DNA from: Pelobacter propionicus DSM 2379
Lineage (GTDB): Bacteria; Desulfobacterota; Desulfuromonadia; Geobacterales; Pseudopelobacteraceae
Length of the DNA stretch: 64,000 nucleotides
Reading direction: 5' to 3'
Assembly: GCF_000015045.1 (NCBI RefSeq)
Contig: NC_008609.1
Coordinates: 1,355,001 to 1,419,000 of the forward strand
Part shown: positions 31,033-43,294 of the stretch, one piece after another
Position numbering within the stretch: position 1 is the stretch's first letter
How the letters are laid out: every line of letters begins with the position of its first letter
Notes under the pieces: model-generated
What the model was told of the DNA's origin: nothing
Database searches by the model: none
What the model saw: only the letters and a program-made list of their open reading frames with translations
Position numbers and translations under genes: made by a program

Positions 31033-31290
31033 ATGTCAATAGCTCAGCTTTCACCGAACAGTATTCTCGTTGCTCCTTCTCAGGTCAATGCGCCAACGCA
31101 GAGTGTGCAGCATGCCGCTCTGGCCCAGGCAAGTCAGGCCGCCCAAAGTGCGCTTGTCAAGACCAAAACCGATACTGTAACCATCTCATCCCAGGCTGCA
31201 ACGATGAATTCCCGTGCCTCTCGCCTCGCTGAAGAGCCTCGGGAAGACGGAACGGAGAGAACGACTCAAAAGAAGAGGCGACAGGGCTGA
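31033..31290 (+). CDS. Small hypothetical protein, possibly motility-linked
   Basis: 85 aa beginning MSIAQLSPNSILVAPSQVNA, Gln/Ala/Ser-rich, with TDTVTISSQAATMNSRASRL in the middle and a basic tail. The TDTVTIS block recurs in small proteins near flagellar genes and in YjfB-like proteins, but similarity is weak. GGAGGGGG is 9 bases upstream of the ATG. The candidate sigma-28 promoter supports a motility link. A wobble-paired stem at 31330-31357 may terminate it. Confidence 0.55.
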   Translation: MSIAQLSPNSILVAPSQVNAPTQSVQHAALAQASQAAQSALVKTKTDTVTISSQAATMNSRASRLAEEPREDGTERTTQKKRRQG

Positions 31291-31414
31291 ATCCGAGCAG
31301 AGTGGTGAATCGTTTTATCGCATATTTCAAACGGGAGTCCATTCACGGATTCCCGTTTGCTGTTCTCCCAATCTGGTCGTTCCCTTTCTTCGGTAAATCT
31401 GTTAGGATCGCGCA

Positions 31415-31873
31415 ATGGGTGAAAAACTGATCTGTAATAACAAAAAGGCCTACCACGACTATTTCATCGAGGAAAAGATGGAGGCCGGTCTTGTCCTGCT
31501 GGGAACCGAGGTGAAGTCCTTGCGGGCTGGCAAAGCCAACCTGAACGACTCCTTCATGCTGGTGCGCGATGGCGAAGCCTTTCTGCATAATCTGCACATC
31601 TCTCCCTACGAGTTCGGCAATCGCCAGAACCATCAGGCCGATCGCAATAGAAAACTGCTCTTGCACCGCAAGCAGATTGATCGTTTGTACGGCAGAATCA
31701 GGGAACAGGGCTATTCGATCGTTCCCCTGCGCATGTATTTCAAGGACGGTCTGGTGAAGGTCGAGATAGGGCTTGCCAAAGGCAAGAAACTATACGATAA
31801 ACGTGAAGACATGAAGAAGAAGGACAGTCAGCGCGAACTGTCCCAGGCGCTCAAATCGAAAAACAGGGAGTAA
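31415..31873 (+). CDS. smpB: SsrA-binding protein SmpB
   Basis: 152 aa; binds the tRNA-like domain of tmRNA and delivers it to stalled ribosomes. Family blocks are [56 protein letters not shown], the [19 protein letters not shown] region and a basic tail [18 protein letters not shown]. Its RNA partner ssrA lies 75 bases downstream on the same strand. Confidence 0.96.
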   Translation: MGEKLICNNKKAYHDYFIEEKMEAGLVLLGTEVKSLRAGKANLNDSFMLVRDGEAFLHNLHISPYEFGNRQNHQADRNRKLLLHRKQIDRLYGRIREQGYSIVPLRMYFKDGLVKVEIGLAKGKKLYDKREDMKKKDSQRELSQALKSKNRE

Positions 31874-31948
31874 GGCCGAATACGCTGGACCAAGAACGAG
31901 TAATAATCACGAAATTACCGGTTTCTGGTCACTGGTCACGGAATTTAA

Positions 31949-32302
31949 GGGGGTGTAAAGGTTTCGACGGGGAACTGAAAATCTGGGTAGCACCGGGTCG
32001 GGGCAGGTGGCCGACCTTAATAAACCTGCACGGCATTAATTGCCGACAATTATAACACTCCTGTAGCCTTAGCGGCTTAACAGGCGTCCCCAATGAAGAT
32101 GCCGGTGGTACAACGGGGGCGTCATTTACTACCGGATAGGGAAGCGCGACGCCCGTAGCGCAACCCGAAACTCAACGGGATCGTCGTCTGACTGCCTTGT
32201 TCATTGCGCAGGTAGACGGTTAAATTGAGCAATGTACTAACGGTGTAGAATCTCAGATGCTAGGTTTTTCGGACGTGGGTTCGATTCCCACCACCTCCAC
32301 CA
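31949..32302 (+). ncRNA. ssrA: Transfer-messenger RNA
   Basis: One-piece tmRNA. The 5' GGGGGTG pairs with CACCTCC at the 3' end followed by ACCA, and the T-arm GGTTCGATTCCCACC precedes it. The tag reading frame runs from 32042 to 32080 and encodes ADNYNTPVALAA followed by TAA, a typical Geobacter-like tag with the ALAA degron. It lies just after smpB. Its 3' end is a common attachment site for integrases, and one lies immediately downstream. Confidence 0.95.
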
Positions 32303-32414
32303 ATCAATAGTCCGGCACGGTCCGGGCACATCCAAAAGCCCTTGAGAAATCAGGGGCTTTTTCTTTTGTCTTGCCAGTGTAGTCCAATGATGTACCCTGA
32401 AATCCGGTTGTTTT

Positions 32415-32479
32415 GGGGGTAACTCTGGGGGTAGTGGGTAGGCGCCTGGGGGTAACTTGCAAATAATCTGGGGGTAACT
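32415..32479 (+). repeat. Four direct repeats upstream of the ssrA-linked integrase (arm-type sites)
   Basis: GGGGGTAACT starts at 32415, 32448 and 32470, and the variant GGGGGTAGT at 32427. The spacing (12, 21, 22 bases) approximates whole helical turns. They lie between the ssrA 3' end and the integrase start, where P4-type integrases have arm-binding sites. Function inferred from position and spacing. Confidence 0.55.
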
Positions 32480-32488
32480 GGGGTAGAT

Positions 32489-33715
32489 ATGGCGCTGACG
32501 GACGCTCAGGTGAAGGCGGCAAAGCCGAAAGAGAAGGCGTACAAGCTGACCGATGGTGACGGGCTATATTTGTAGGTTATGCCAGCCGGGGGGAAGTGGT
32601 GGCGCTTCAAGTACCGCTTCGGCGGCAAGGAGAAATTACTTTCCTTCGGCACCTATCCCGACATCTCCCTTGCGGAAGCGCAGGCGAAGAGGCACGAGGC
32701 GCGAAACCAGGTTGCCAACGGTATTGACCCCGGAGCTGAACGCAAGGAGCTGAAGAGGGCGGAGCAGGAGCAACAGGAGATCGTCGAAAACAGCTTCAAG
32801 GTGGTCGCTCGCGAATGGCACGGGAAGTTTTCCGGCCAATGGTCGCCGGGCCACTCCATGACTACCATGGACCGCTTGGAGCGGGACATATTCCCCTGGC
32901 TGGGGAGCAAGCCAGTTGCTGATGTCAAGCCAGTTGACCTTTTGGCGGTACTGCGCCGGATAGAGGGGAGGGGGGCGCTGGAGACGGCACACAGAGTCCG
33001 AACTATCTGTGGGCAGGTGCTGCGTTATGCTGTGGCTACCGGACGTGCTGAAAGGGATTCTGCGGCAGACCTGCGGGGTGCGTTGCCGCCGGTGCGGGAA
33101 AAACACCATGCGGCGCTGACCGACCCGAAGGAGGTGGCCGACCTGCTGAGGGCCATTGATGGCTTCAAGGGAACCTTTCACGTTAAGTGCGCTTTGAAGC
33201 TCGCCCCTATGCTATTTGTCCGTCCCGGCGAGTTGCGGCAAATGGAGTGGGCGGAGATCGACCTTGACGGCGCACAGTGGAACATCCCCGCCGAAAAGAT
33301 GAAGATGAAGCAAGCCCATATCGTGTCGCTCTGCAAACAGGCCGTTGCGATCCTGAAAGAACTGCAGCCATTGACCGGCGCGGGCCGCTATGTGTTCCTT
33401 TGTCACCGTTCACCACTGCGTCCCATGACCAACAATGCAATAAACGCGGCATTCCGTCGTATGGGGTACACGTCCGATGAAATGACAGGCCACGGATTCC
33501 GGGCAATGGCGCGGACGATCCTTGACGAAGTTTTGCAGGTCCGGCCTGACTTCGTCGAGCACCAACTTGCCCATGTCGTGCGTGATCCGAACGGTCGAGC
33601 CTACAACCGGACGGCGCATCTCAAAGAACGGCGGAAGATGATGCAGCTTTGGGCTGATTACCTTGATGGATTGAGGGTAGGGGCGAAGGTGATTCCATTA
33701 CGGAATACATCATGA
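32489..33715 (+). pseudogene. P4-type tyrosine integrase interrupted by an amber codon
   Basis: Reading from the ATG at 32489 gives MALTDAQVKAAKPKEKAYKL...DGDGLYL, then TAG at 32573, and the same frame continues VMPAGGKWWRFKYRFGGKEK for another 378 codons. Together these make the usual N-terminal DUF4102 arm-binding domain plus a full catalytic domain: RPGELRQMEW carries the first Arg, HGFRAMARTIL the His-x-x-Arg, and HVVRDPNGRAYNR replaces the usual HxxxxxxxxAYNR end with the Tyr. Only a single codon is affected. A shorter product from the ATG at 32579 would lack the N-terminal arm-binding strand. It lies 187 bases after ssrA, so ssrA is the inferred integration site. Confidence 0.8.
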
Positions 33716-33811
33716 AAGGCGAGAGACGTTTGCACTGAGTGATTCTCGAAATGTCTGTGATACTGAGAACTTTGTTTCAAAGTTTCACGGGATAGGACGG
33801 CCATTGGTACC

Positions 33812-36202
33812 ATGTTTGTTGAAAAGATCACGAACAGTGCGGACGAACTTGAGCGGTTGCTCGAAGAGAACAGCCGCCTCAAAGCCCTGCTGACCAGCCA
33901 TGGCATCGCCTGGGAAGAAGTCACCCCTGTGGTTGCAGAGTCCGTCGTCGTAGAAGCACCGCCCCCAGTCTCATTCACCACTGCCGACAAAATCGCACTC
34001 TTCCGCCGCCTGTTTCGGGGGCGCAGTGATGTCTTCCCCCTGCGCTGGGAGTCCGTCAGGGGAAAATCCGGCTATTCACCGGCCTGCGGCAACGAATGGA
34101 AGCCGGGCATCTGCCGCAAGCCGAAGATCAAATGTGGCGACTGCACCCAGCGTCTGTTGCTACCGGTCACCGATCAGGTCATCTACGATCATCTGGCCGG
34201 AAAACAGACCATTGGAGTGTATCCGCTGTTGACTGACGACAGCTGCAATTTCCTGGCGGCCGATTTCGACGAGGCAGACTGGCGCGAGGACGGCCAGTCG
34301 TTCATGCAGTCCTGCCACGAATTGCAGATTCCCGCCGCGCTGGAAATCTCCCGCTCCGGCAATGGCGTGCACGTCTGGCTCTTCTTTTCCGAGCCGGTTC
34401 CGGCCCGAGAGGCGCGCCGACTTGGAGCAGCATTGATCAGTCATACCTGCAATCGCACCCGGCAATTGTCCCTGGCAAGCTATGATCGGCTCTTCCCCAA
34501 CCAGGATACCCTGCCCAAGGGCGGTTTCGGCAACCTGATCGCTCTCCCCTTGCAGAAGCAGCCCCGCGAGCAGGGACGCAGTGTTTTTGTCGATGCGAGG
34601 TTTGAACCTTATCCGGATCAGTGGGTCTTTCTTGCTTCGATTCGGCCGTTATCCAGAGCGGAACTGGAAGACGCTATCCTGCGGGCCAGTGGCGGCCGTC
34701 ATCCGCTGGATGTGGCTTTCGCCGTAGATGAAGAGGAGAGTAAGCCGTGGCAGCGCCCGGCACCCGTTACGGCGAAGATATCTGGGCCGCTTCCGGAGTC
34801 ACTGGCACTTGTGCTGGCCAACCAGATCTTCATCGCCAAGGTCGATCTCCCTCAAGCGTTGGTAAATCGCTTGATCCGGCTGGCTGCTTTCCAGAACCCT
34901 GAATTCTACAAGGCTCAGGCCATGCGCCTGCCGGTGTGGAACAAGCCGCGCATCATCGGATGTGCCGAGAATTACCCTCAGCATATCGGCCTGCCCCGTG
35001 GCTGCCTCGATGCGGTGCTCGACCTGTTACAGGAGAACGACATTCGTCCGGAGCTACGGGACGAGCGCCTGGCCGGACGGAAGGTGGCTGCCAAGTTTAC
35101 CGGAACCTTGCGCAAGGACCAGAAGGCCGCAGTGCGGGAAATGCTTAAACAGGATGTCGGTGTGCTCTGTGCCCCGCCAGCCTTCGGCAAGACGGTCACA
35201 GCTGCCGCCCTGATCGCTCGCCGCAAAGTGAGCACGCTGGTGTTGGTCCATCGCACCGAGCTTCTGCGCCAGTGGCAGGAACGATTGACCGGATTTCTCG
35301 AGTTTCCGAAAGGAAGCTTGGGCGTCATCGGTGGCGGCAAAAAGAAACCGTCCTCTAAGATCGATATCGCCGTCATGCAGTCACTTTCTCGCCGCGAAGA
35401 TGTGGGCGAACTCCTCGACCAGTACGGGCAGATCATTATCGACGAATGTCATCACCTGTCGGCCTTTTCCTTCGAGGCGATCCTCAAGCAGGCCAAGGCG
35501 AAATTCGTGGTGGGGCTGACAGCCACGCCGATACGACGCGACGGTCATCAGCCGATCATCTTCATGCAGTGCGGGCCGATACGCCACAGCGCAGCCAAAC
35601 CGGAAACCGCCCCGGCGCAACTGGGAGTCTGGCCGAAGGTTCTACCCGCGCCGGAGGTTCCGCCGGATTCACCGATTCAGGATGTGTTCCGCATCCTTGC
35701 CAACGATGCGACCCGCAGCCAGCGCATCGCCGGGGATGTGCTGGCCGCCTATCGGGAAGGGCGAAAGGTGCTGGTGCTTACCGAGCGGACAGATCATCTG
35801 TCGCTGTTGCGGACGGCACTGGGGAGTCAGGTCGAACACTGTTTTGTCCTCCATGGTCGCTTGTCGAAGAAGCAGCGAATGGCCGTATTCGACGAGCTGG
35901 ATGCGTTGGGCGAATCCGCGCCAAGAGTCTTGCTCGCTACCGGCCGCCTGATTGGTGAAGGGTTCGACCACCCGCCACTCGATACACTGGTGCTGGCCAT
36001 GCCGATTTCCTGGAAGGGGACGCTTCAGCAATACGCCGGCCGCCTTCACCGGGAGCATGCCGGCAAGCAGGATGTGCGCATATATGATTACGTCGAAAAT
36101 GACCAGCCCCAGCTCTCCCGCATGTGGGAAAAACGCCAACGCGGCTACCGTGCGATGGGGTATACGATCAGGGCGCCTGCAGTGGAATCGTCAGGCAGGT
36201 AG
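33812..36202 (+). CDS. DEAD/DEAH helicase with TOTE-type archaeo-eukaryotic primase domain
   Basis: 796 aa. A short N-terminal coiled coil (residues 9-30, ELERLLEENSRLKALL) leads into a primase-polymerase domain with a metal-binding DFD at 151-153 (FLAADFDEADW), SGNGVHVWLFF (the sxH motif) and FPNQDTLPKGGFGNLIALPL. The C-terminal half is an SF2 helicase: Walker A PAFGKT with Lys460, DECHH at 544-548, GLTATPIRRDG, and QYAGRLHREH as motif VI. This architecture is that of the primase-helicase component of predicted TOTE conflict systems. The gene sits in an island next to an integrase and just upstream of a SWIM zinc-finger gene. Role as antiphage or conflict factor is inferred. Confidence 0.82.
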   Translation: MFVEKITNSADELERLLEENSRLKALLTSHGIAWEEVTPVVAESVVVEAPPPVSFTTADKIALFRRLFRGRSDVFPLRWESVRGKSGYSPACGNEWKPGICRKPKIKCGDCTQRLLLPVTDQVIYDHLAGKQTIGVYPLLTDDSCNFLAADFDEADWREDGQSFMQSCHELQIPAALEISRSGNGVHVWLFFSEPVPAREARRLGAALISHTCNRTRQLSLASYDRLFPNQDTLPKGGFGNLIALPLQKQPREQGRSVFVDARFEPYPDQWVFLASIRPLSRAELEDAILRASGGRHPLDVAFAVDEEESKPWQRPAPVTAKISGPLPESLALVLANQIFIAKVDLPQALVNRLIRLAAFQNPEFYKAQAMRLPVWNKPRIIGCAENYPQHIGLPRGCLDAVLDLLQENDIRPELRDERLAGRKVAAKFTGTLRKDQKAAVREMLKQDVGVLCAPPAFGKTVTAAALIARRKVSTLVLVHRTELLRQWQERLTGFLEFPKGSLGVIGGGKKKPSSKIDIAVMQSLSRREDVGELLDQYGQIIIDECHHLSAFSFEAILKQAKAKFVVGLTATPIRRDGHQPIIFMQCGPIRHSAAKPETAPAQLGVWPKVLPAPEVPPDSPIQDVFRILANDATRSQRIAGDVLAAYREGRKVLVLTERTDHLSLLRTALGSQVEHCFVLHGRLSKKQRMAVFDELDALGESAPRVLLATGRLIGEGFDHPPLDTLVLAMPISWKGTLQQYAGRLHREHAGKQDVRIYDYVENDQPQLSRMWEKRQRGYRAMGYTIRAPAVESSGR

Positions 36203-36256
36203 GGGACGAAATCGGTTGCAGGATTAGCTGTCTATGAACAGAGAAAGGTATGAACC

Positions 36257-37555
36257 ATGAAATCCGTCAAGACCATGCTCAAAGGGCTCACCCACGAGGA
36301 ACTCCGTGAATGGGCCGGCGACAGGATATTCGACCGCGGAAGAAATTACATCTCCCGTGTCTCGCAACTGTCGCGTACCGAGGATGGAACCTTGGCGGCC
36401 TGGGTCTCCGGTAGCGATGAATATGCCACCACGGTCAGGCGCGATGGCAGGGAGGATTTTGACTATGACTGTACCTGCCCCTATGATGACGGCCCCTGCA
36501 AGCACGCGGTTGCGGTGCTGCTGGCGGCTGCCGGGCAGTTGAATGGAGGGGGGGCGATCCCTCTCCTGGATCCCTGCGCTGACCTGGCGCTGGAGATGTT
36601 CGGTGATCCTGAAGATGATGAGGAGTGGGCGGATGCTGAAGAGCCGGATGTGGAGTCATCCTCCCCGGAAGAGGCCAAAGGTCGTTTGCCCAGGATCGAA
36701 TCGATTCTGGCGGAGAAAAGCCGGGAAGAACTCGTGTCGCTGCTGGCTGGGCTTGCCTCCGATTTTCCGGATGTAGCCCGCCGGATCAACGAGACGGCGC
36801 AGCTTGAGACTGGACAGGTGGGAAAAATCGTCTGTGCCTTGAAAAAGGAGATCCGTTCGCTGACAGCGGAGGATGTCTGGTACAACCCCTGGAAGAGCGA
36901 GGGAAACCTGCCGGACTATTCCCATGTGGAGCAGCAGTTGCGTGCGCTATCGGACAGGGGGCACGCCGATGCTGTTCTGGAGCTGGGGGAGGAGTTGTGG
37001 CAGCGGGGCAACAAACAGGTCGAGTGCTCCCACGACGAGGGGGATACCGCCATGAAGATCGCCGCCTGCCTGGAGATCGTGCTGAGGGCGCTGCCTTCCA
37101 GCTCAATGCCCCGCGTGGAGCAGGTGCAGTGGCTGGTGGATCACGAACTTGATGATGAATACGCTCTGCTGGCCGGGATAGATAAACTCCTCAATGGCCC
37201 GCTCTACGGGGAAACGGAGTGGTCTAAGCTTGCCGAGACGCTTGAAGTGCGCCTGGAAAACAGGGAACTGCCAAAATCGGGGAGTTTTTCAGAAACCTAT
37301 CGCCGCGAGCGGGTCATGCGGTGGCTCTGCCACGCCTATCGGCGAAGCGGGCGGCAGAAAAAGGTCCTCCCGCTCCTGGAACGGGAAGCTGACCGTTGCC
37401 GGAGTTACGAGACACTGGTGAATGCCCTGCTGGAGGCGGGGGAGCCCGACCGGGCGCGTCAGTGGTGCATTCGGGGATTCGACAGAACGATAAAGGATGC
37501 ACCCGGAATAGCCAGTGCCCTGCAAAAGCGTTTACGGCAACTGGCCGAGGAGTGA
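36257..37555 (+). pseudogene. SWIM zinc-finger protein, N-terminal part (split by transposon)
   Basis: The first 432 codons of a larger protein. The SWIM motif CxCx(n)CxH is visible as CTCPYDDGPCKH near residue 75, followed by an acidic linker and a helical repeat region. The stop TGA at 37553 is the first three bases of the transposon, not native. The rest of the gene resumes at 43295; joining across one copy of the GGAG target duplication restores the frame (RQLAEE|EGKLDLAAAY). The intact protein would be about 645 aa. SWIM proteins often accompany SF2 helicases, and this one follows the primase-helicase gene by 55 bases. A truncated product could still be made. Confidence 0.85.
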
Positions 37556-37697
37556 GAGTAAACACGATAATCGAGGGAGGTTCAGACTTGCTAATTGAGG
37601 GATCATTGCAGGCCCTGACCTGACGATCATGGATGCTGGATGGGCGGCGGTTGAGCCCTGCATAACAGTAGGTTCATCCGCCGCCCCCAGGTTTTTC

Positions 37698-37946
37698 CTA
37701 CCTCAGTTGCCGCATGAGCTCCCTTGCCTTCTTCCGGCTGTAACCGATGTCCTCCCTCGATACGTCATACAGATAGACCGGATAGTTAAACCCTGTCTTG
37801 ATGAGCAGTCCTCCGTTCCAGTCAGTGATCATGGTGATGCTTCTAATATTCCGACGGTAGCGGAACCATGTCGTATTTTCCTCCGTGATCTCCACATCGA
37901 GCGTTTCCAGCCGTCTTTTCTGGGGGTTATACACAGTGCATTCCAT
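37698..37946 (-). CDS. 82-aa protein at the transposon end, copy 1
   Basis: Begins MECTVYNPQKRRLETLDVEI and has a Trp/Tyr-rich middle (TTWFRYRRNIRSITMITDW) and a basic tail (SRKKARELMRQLR). The start is the ATG at 37946, 6 bases after GGGAGG; an in-frame GTG directly on the ribosome site is unlikely. It is identical to the copy at 52907 and lies inside the transposon, downstream of the ATPase. No family recognised. It could be a cargo gene or a fourth transposition or regulatory factor. Confidence 0.7.
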   Translation of the reverse strand: MECTVYNPQKRRLETLDVEITEENTTWFRYRRNIRSITMITDWNGGLLIKTGFNYPVYLYDVSREDIGYSRKKARELMRQLR

Positions 37947-38129
37947 ATCCACCTCCCGGGCTATTTCAGGAACGGCGCGGCTGACGCACGGGAGGAGTGA
38001 ATAGGTCGAAGTAGAGGGGTTCGTCGATGCGCGGTGTCAATGGTAGTGCAATAATGTCCCAAAAGCGGTAACGAAAAGTGTACCGCCCTGGAAGCCGTGG
38101 TATCCCTTCTGGAGAAAGGAGGGGTGCCC

Positions 38130-40153
<2,024 letters not shown>

Positions 40154-40983
40154 GGAACTTCTCTAACCAGCAGGGTGGTACACTTTTCAATTCCCGAAAC
40201 TGGTACACTTTTGCGTCCCCATTGACACGCGGGAGGTTGCGCTCGGCGGCGGCGGTGAGCAGTTCCGCCGCCATGTGTGTGAGCACCCGCAGGTTTCCGT
40301 GTGCATGGGTTGCCAGGGTTTGGATCAGCTCCGGTGCGATCAACTGGGGCGCCCCGGCTTTCTGCAGGACGTAGTCCAGGTAGGAAGCCAGCTCCTGCGG
40401 GGTGAGCGCGGAGAGTTCCAGGCGGGCGCGGATGCGACTGCCCAAGGGTAGGAGTTCCGGGGTGCGGAAGCGCTGGGGGAGCCGGGCGTCGCCGCACAGC
40501 ACGGTGAAGAGCAGGCTCTGGGAGTCGAAGCTCGCGCTTTGCAGGAGCCTCAGTTCGGTCAGGCACTCGGAGCTGACCTCCTGAGCCTCATCGACCAGGA
40601 GCAGCGGGCGCAAGAGAGTCGCTGCACAGTGTGCGCGCCAGCGCTCACGCAGCGCCTTGAATCCGCCATACCGGTTGGCGGGATTGAGCTGAACGCCGAA
40701 TAGCTCTCCAAGCTCGCGATAGAAATCGGCGACCTTGCTTTGGGGGCGCTCCATCACCCCCACTACGATGTCGGGCAGTTGTCCCAGGCGGGCGCCAAGC
40801 CACTGCAGGGTCTTCGATTTGCCGTAGCCCGGCTCACCGGTGATCAGGGAGAACCCGCCCTGGGAGACCAGGGACTCCAGGCGCCGGGCAAAGAGTTCGG
40901 CGCCCGGCAGCGGCCAGAGCGCCTCCACGGGAAGCGCCGGCACGAACGGGTTGTACTTGAGCCCGTAGAGGGCCAGGAGAGTC

Positions 40984-42438
40984 TTATCGTTCATCGGGAC
41001 CCTCCTTCACGGCAAGATAGGCCGGTGGAAGCCCGGTGGCGGCGTAATCCGCCAGCCACTTGCGAAGCAGTGCGGGCATCTCCTCGGGTGAGGCGTTCGC
41101 CTGGGCCGACTGCGCCGCAACCGGTTCCAGAGTGCGGCGCTGACCGGAGGCGTTTTTCTCCTTGTCCTGGGGGAGCAGCCGGGCCAAGGGATTGCAGCTG
41201 TCGGGATCCACTAGAACCATCCGGCTTACGTCCCAACCGGCATGGCGTAACGTCAGGCGGGGGAGATGCCTGAACCGCGACGGGACCTCGAAGCGCACCC
41301 CCTCGACCGTCACGGTTGCATCGCTTTTGCGCTGGGTGCGCGTAACCTGGCGGGTGAAGGCGAGATTCAAGGAGTCCATGTCGGGAGCCGAGCGGGAGAC
41401 CTCCGGTCCGGCGAGCAGGCGCTCGATCGGAGCGCAGCCGATCTCGCTGTGGGTACGGCGGTGATAGTCCTGTTCGACCCACGCCTGGGTGGTGCGGTTG
41501 AGGAACTCCAGCCGCAAGGGGCTCACCCCGCGCAAAAGCTCCATGAGACGTCCCTCAAGCTGCGCCCAGAACACCTCCTGTTTCCCGTTCATATAGGGCG
41601 AGTAAGGAAGGGTTGTGTCGTGGCTCACCCCGAGTCGGGCCAGCCCCTCCCGGGTTTCCTCCGCCAGCATCGCGCTTCCATTATCGGTCATCAGAGCCCT
41701 GGGAAGCCCACGTTTCAGCATCGCCTGCGTGAGAGCATGCGCGAGGTTCTGGGCGCTTTCCGCCAGATACCACTGCAGATGGCAGCAGAGCCTGCTCCGG
41801 TCGTCCAGAACCGCGCACACCAGGGGCGTCTGCCAGCCCCCCTCCTCGTCCAGCACCTTGAGGCTTCCCTGGTGGAAGTCGAGGTGCCACAGGGCGTGCA
41901 CGTGGCTCGCCTCATAGCCGCGAATCTCACGGCTTTCGCGGCGCCGGACGGCGCGGCGTTGTCCTTCGGTCGGGTTCGCGGGCTCGCGCCTTTTCTGCCA
42001 CCCCTTCTCCCGCATTCGGCGAAGCACGCTCTGGTAGCTCGGCAAGGCTCCCATCTGGGGCTTTTGGGCCACTTCGGCGGCGAGGTTGTCGTAGTGCAGT
42101 TGCACCGTCCAGCGAGGATACCTGGCATACTGCACTTCCAGGGCGCTCAAGAGCGCCTCGGACAGCGCAATCTGACACCCGGCGTCCGAACGCGCCTTGC
42201 GACTCAGCGCAGCGATCGGGTCCGCGGCGTCCTTCGCCTGGTAGTACCAGCGTTCGAGCGTGGAAAAACCAAGTCGTATAGACTTCTCCGGGAGCAGGGG
42301 ATGCCGGTACACCCTCTCGCTCAATTCCCGGATCTTTCCCTGCAACTCCCCGCTCGCGGCAGGGCTCGCCAATAGCGGTCCGATCACCTGCAGCCGAAAC
42401 CTGGCCCAGCGCTGCTTCGGGACTACATTCTTCTTCAT
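40984..42438 (-). CDS. DDE transposase of the 3.5-kb transposon, copy 1
   Basis: 484 aa, identical in sequence to the copy at 50613. The rve-type catalytic core shows the three acidic residues in HALWHLDFHQGS, RALMTDNGSAML and YSPYMNGKQEVFWAQLE. An N-terminal helical DNA-binding region precedes it, and a beta-barrel plus charged tail follow, as in TniA/TnsB/MuA. The stop overlaps the ATPase start by 11 bases. This copy's ATPase partner is broken, so it would depend on copy 2 for that function. Confidence 0.93.
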   Translation of the reverse strand: MKKNVVPKQRWARFRLQVIGPLLASPAASGELQGKIRELSERVYRHPLLPEKSIRLGFSTLERWYYQAKDAADPIAALSRKARSDAGCQIALSEALLSALEVQYARYPRWTVQLHYDNLAAEVAQKPQMGALPSYQSVLRRMREKGWQKRREPANPTEGQRRAVRRRESREIRGYEASHVHALWHLDFHQGSLKVLDEEGGWQTPLVCAVLDDRSRLCCHLQWYLAESAQNLAHALTQAMLKRGLPRALMTDNGSAMLAEETREGLARLGVSHDTTLPYSPYMNGKQEVFWAQLEGRLMELLRGVSPLRLEFLNRTTQAWVEQDYHRRTHSEIGCAPIERLLAGPEVSRSAPDMDSLNLAFTRQVTRTQRKSDATVTVEGVRFEVPSRFRHLPRLTLRHAGWDVSRMVLVDPDSCNPLARLLPQDKEKNASGQRRTLEPVAAQSAQANASPEEMPALLRKWLADYAATGLPPAYLAVKEGPDER

Positions 42439-42592
42439 TTAAGGCTCCTTTCCGGCCGCCATCCAGGCGTCTCCACTGTGGAGCACCTTCGGGTCAGCCA
42501 AGAGCCGCCTTATAAACCATTCCGAGCCCGATGCGAATCCGCCATCTTTTGCGCGGACCCTTACGACAGTCCAGCTCCCTCGCCGATCCTGT

Positions 42593-43155
42593 TCAAAAGC
42601 CGCATCCCGCAAGCAGTCGCAGACAGCGCACCAACGCCGTTTCCGGGCCGTCGCGGCCAAGCCCCAGGCGCTCCAGCACCCCCAACGGAATCGCTTCCGC
42701 CGCCACTGGAGGGATCAGGAGACCGCGCAATCTTTGCCAGGTTGAGGTATGCGGGAAGGTCGAGCGAAAAAACGCCAGCCAGCGTCTGAAAGTCGAGAGG
42801 GTGACGCCGAAGAGGTCCATGATCTTGCGGGCGCTGTAACCCTTTTCCCGCTGTTGGCGAAGGGCTGTGGCGACAACGATCACCCCGCCCCAATAAACAC
42901 GCCGGCCCAGGAAGAGCACCGATGGCGGCAAGGTCCGTCGTCGGCAACCTTCACGACCGCAGCAAAGACTATGGCGTATGAAGAATGTTTCGAACAGGTT
43001 GGCGGGGCCGCCACGGGGTTTGCGCACATAGGCGCCTCGGTGCAGCGGTCCCGAACAGTAGGGCAACCAAGGGAGCGCACCCCCTCGGCAAGGTCGACGT
43101 CGATGTTATGAAGGAGGGAAAAAAGCTTCTGACGCTGAATAATTTCTGGTAGCAT
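42593..43155 (-). CDS. Zinc-binding/HTH protein of the 3.5-kb transposon, copy 1 (apparent -1 frameshift)
   Basis: Mirror of the gene at 49896-50458. The N-terminal part (MLPEIIQRQKLFSLLHNIDV) is in one frame and the main part (PYCSGPLHRGAYVRKPRGGP ... LRLLAGCGF) in the -1 frame. Joining them near 43063-43065 rebuilds a CPYC zinc knuckle. The second half has CCGREGCRRR and an HTH-like segment (GYSARKIMDLFGVTLSTFRRW). It resembles DUF6431-type proteins found beside rve transposases; that match is tentative. The same shift in both copies means it predates the duplication or is programmed. Confidence 0.65.
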
Positions 43156-43294
43156 GACTCCTGCCTGATTCCTGCTGGGCAAGGAGGAGCCCCCGTCGAT
43201 TCCGCCAAGAAAAGTGAGGGGGCTTCTCCATCTTTTCCTCACATTTCTCGTCTATTTCTCGCCTAATTTCCATCAATTTTTCTGATCAGCCTCA

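Noticed and set aside
32573-32575. Amber codon in the integrase as pyrrolysine or programmed read-through
   Set aside because: No recoding signal is visible, and a one-base mutation from a Leu, Gln or Glu codon is the simpler explanation.
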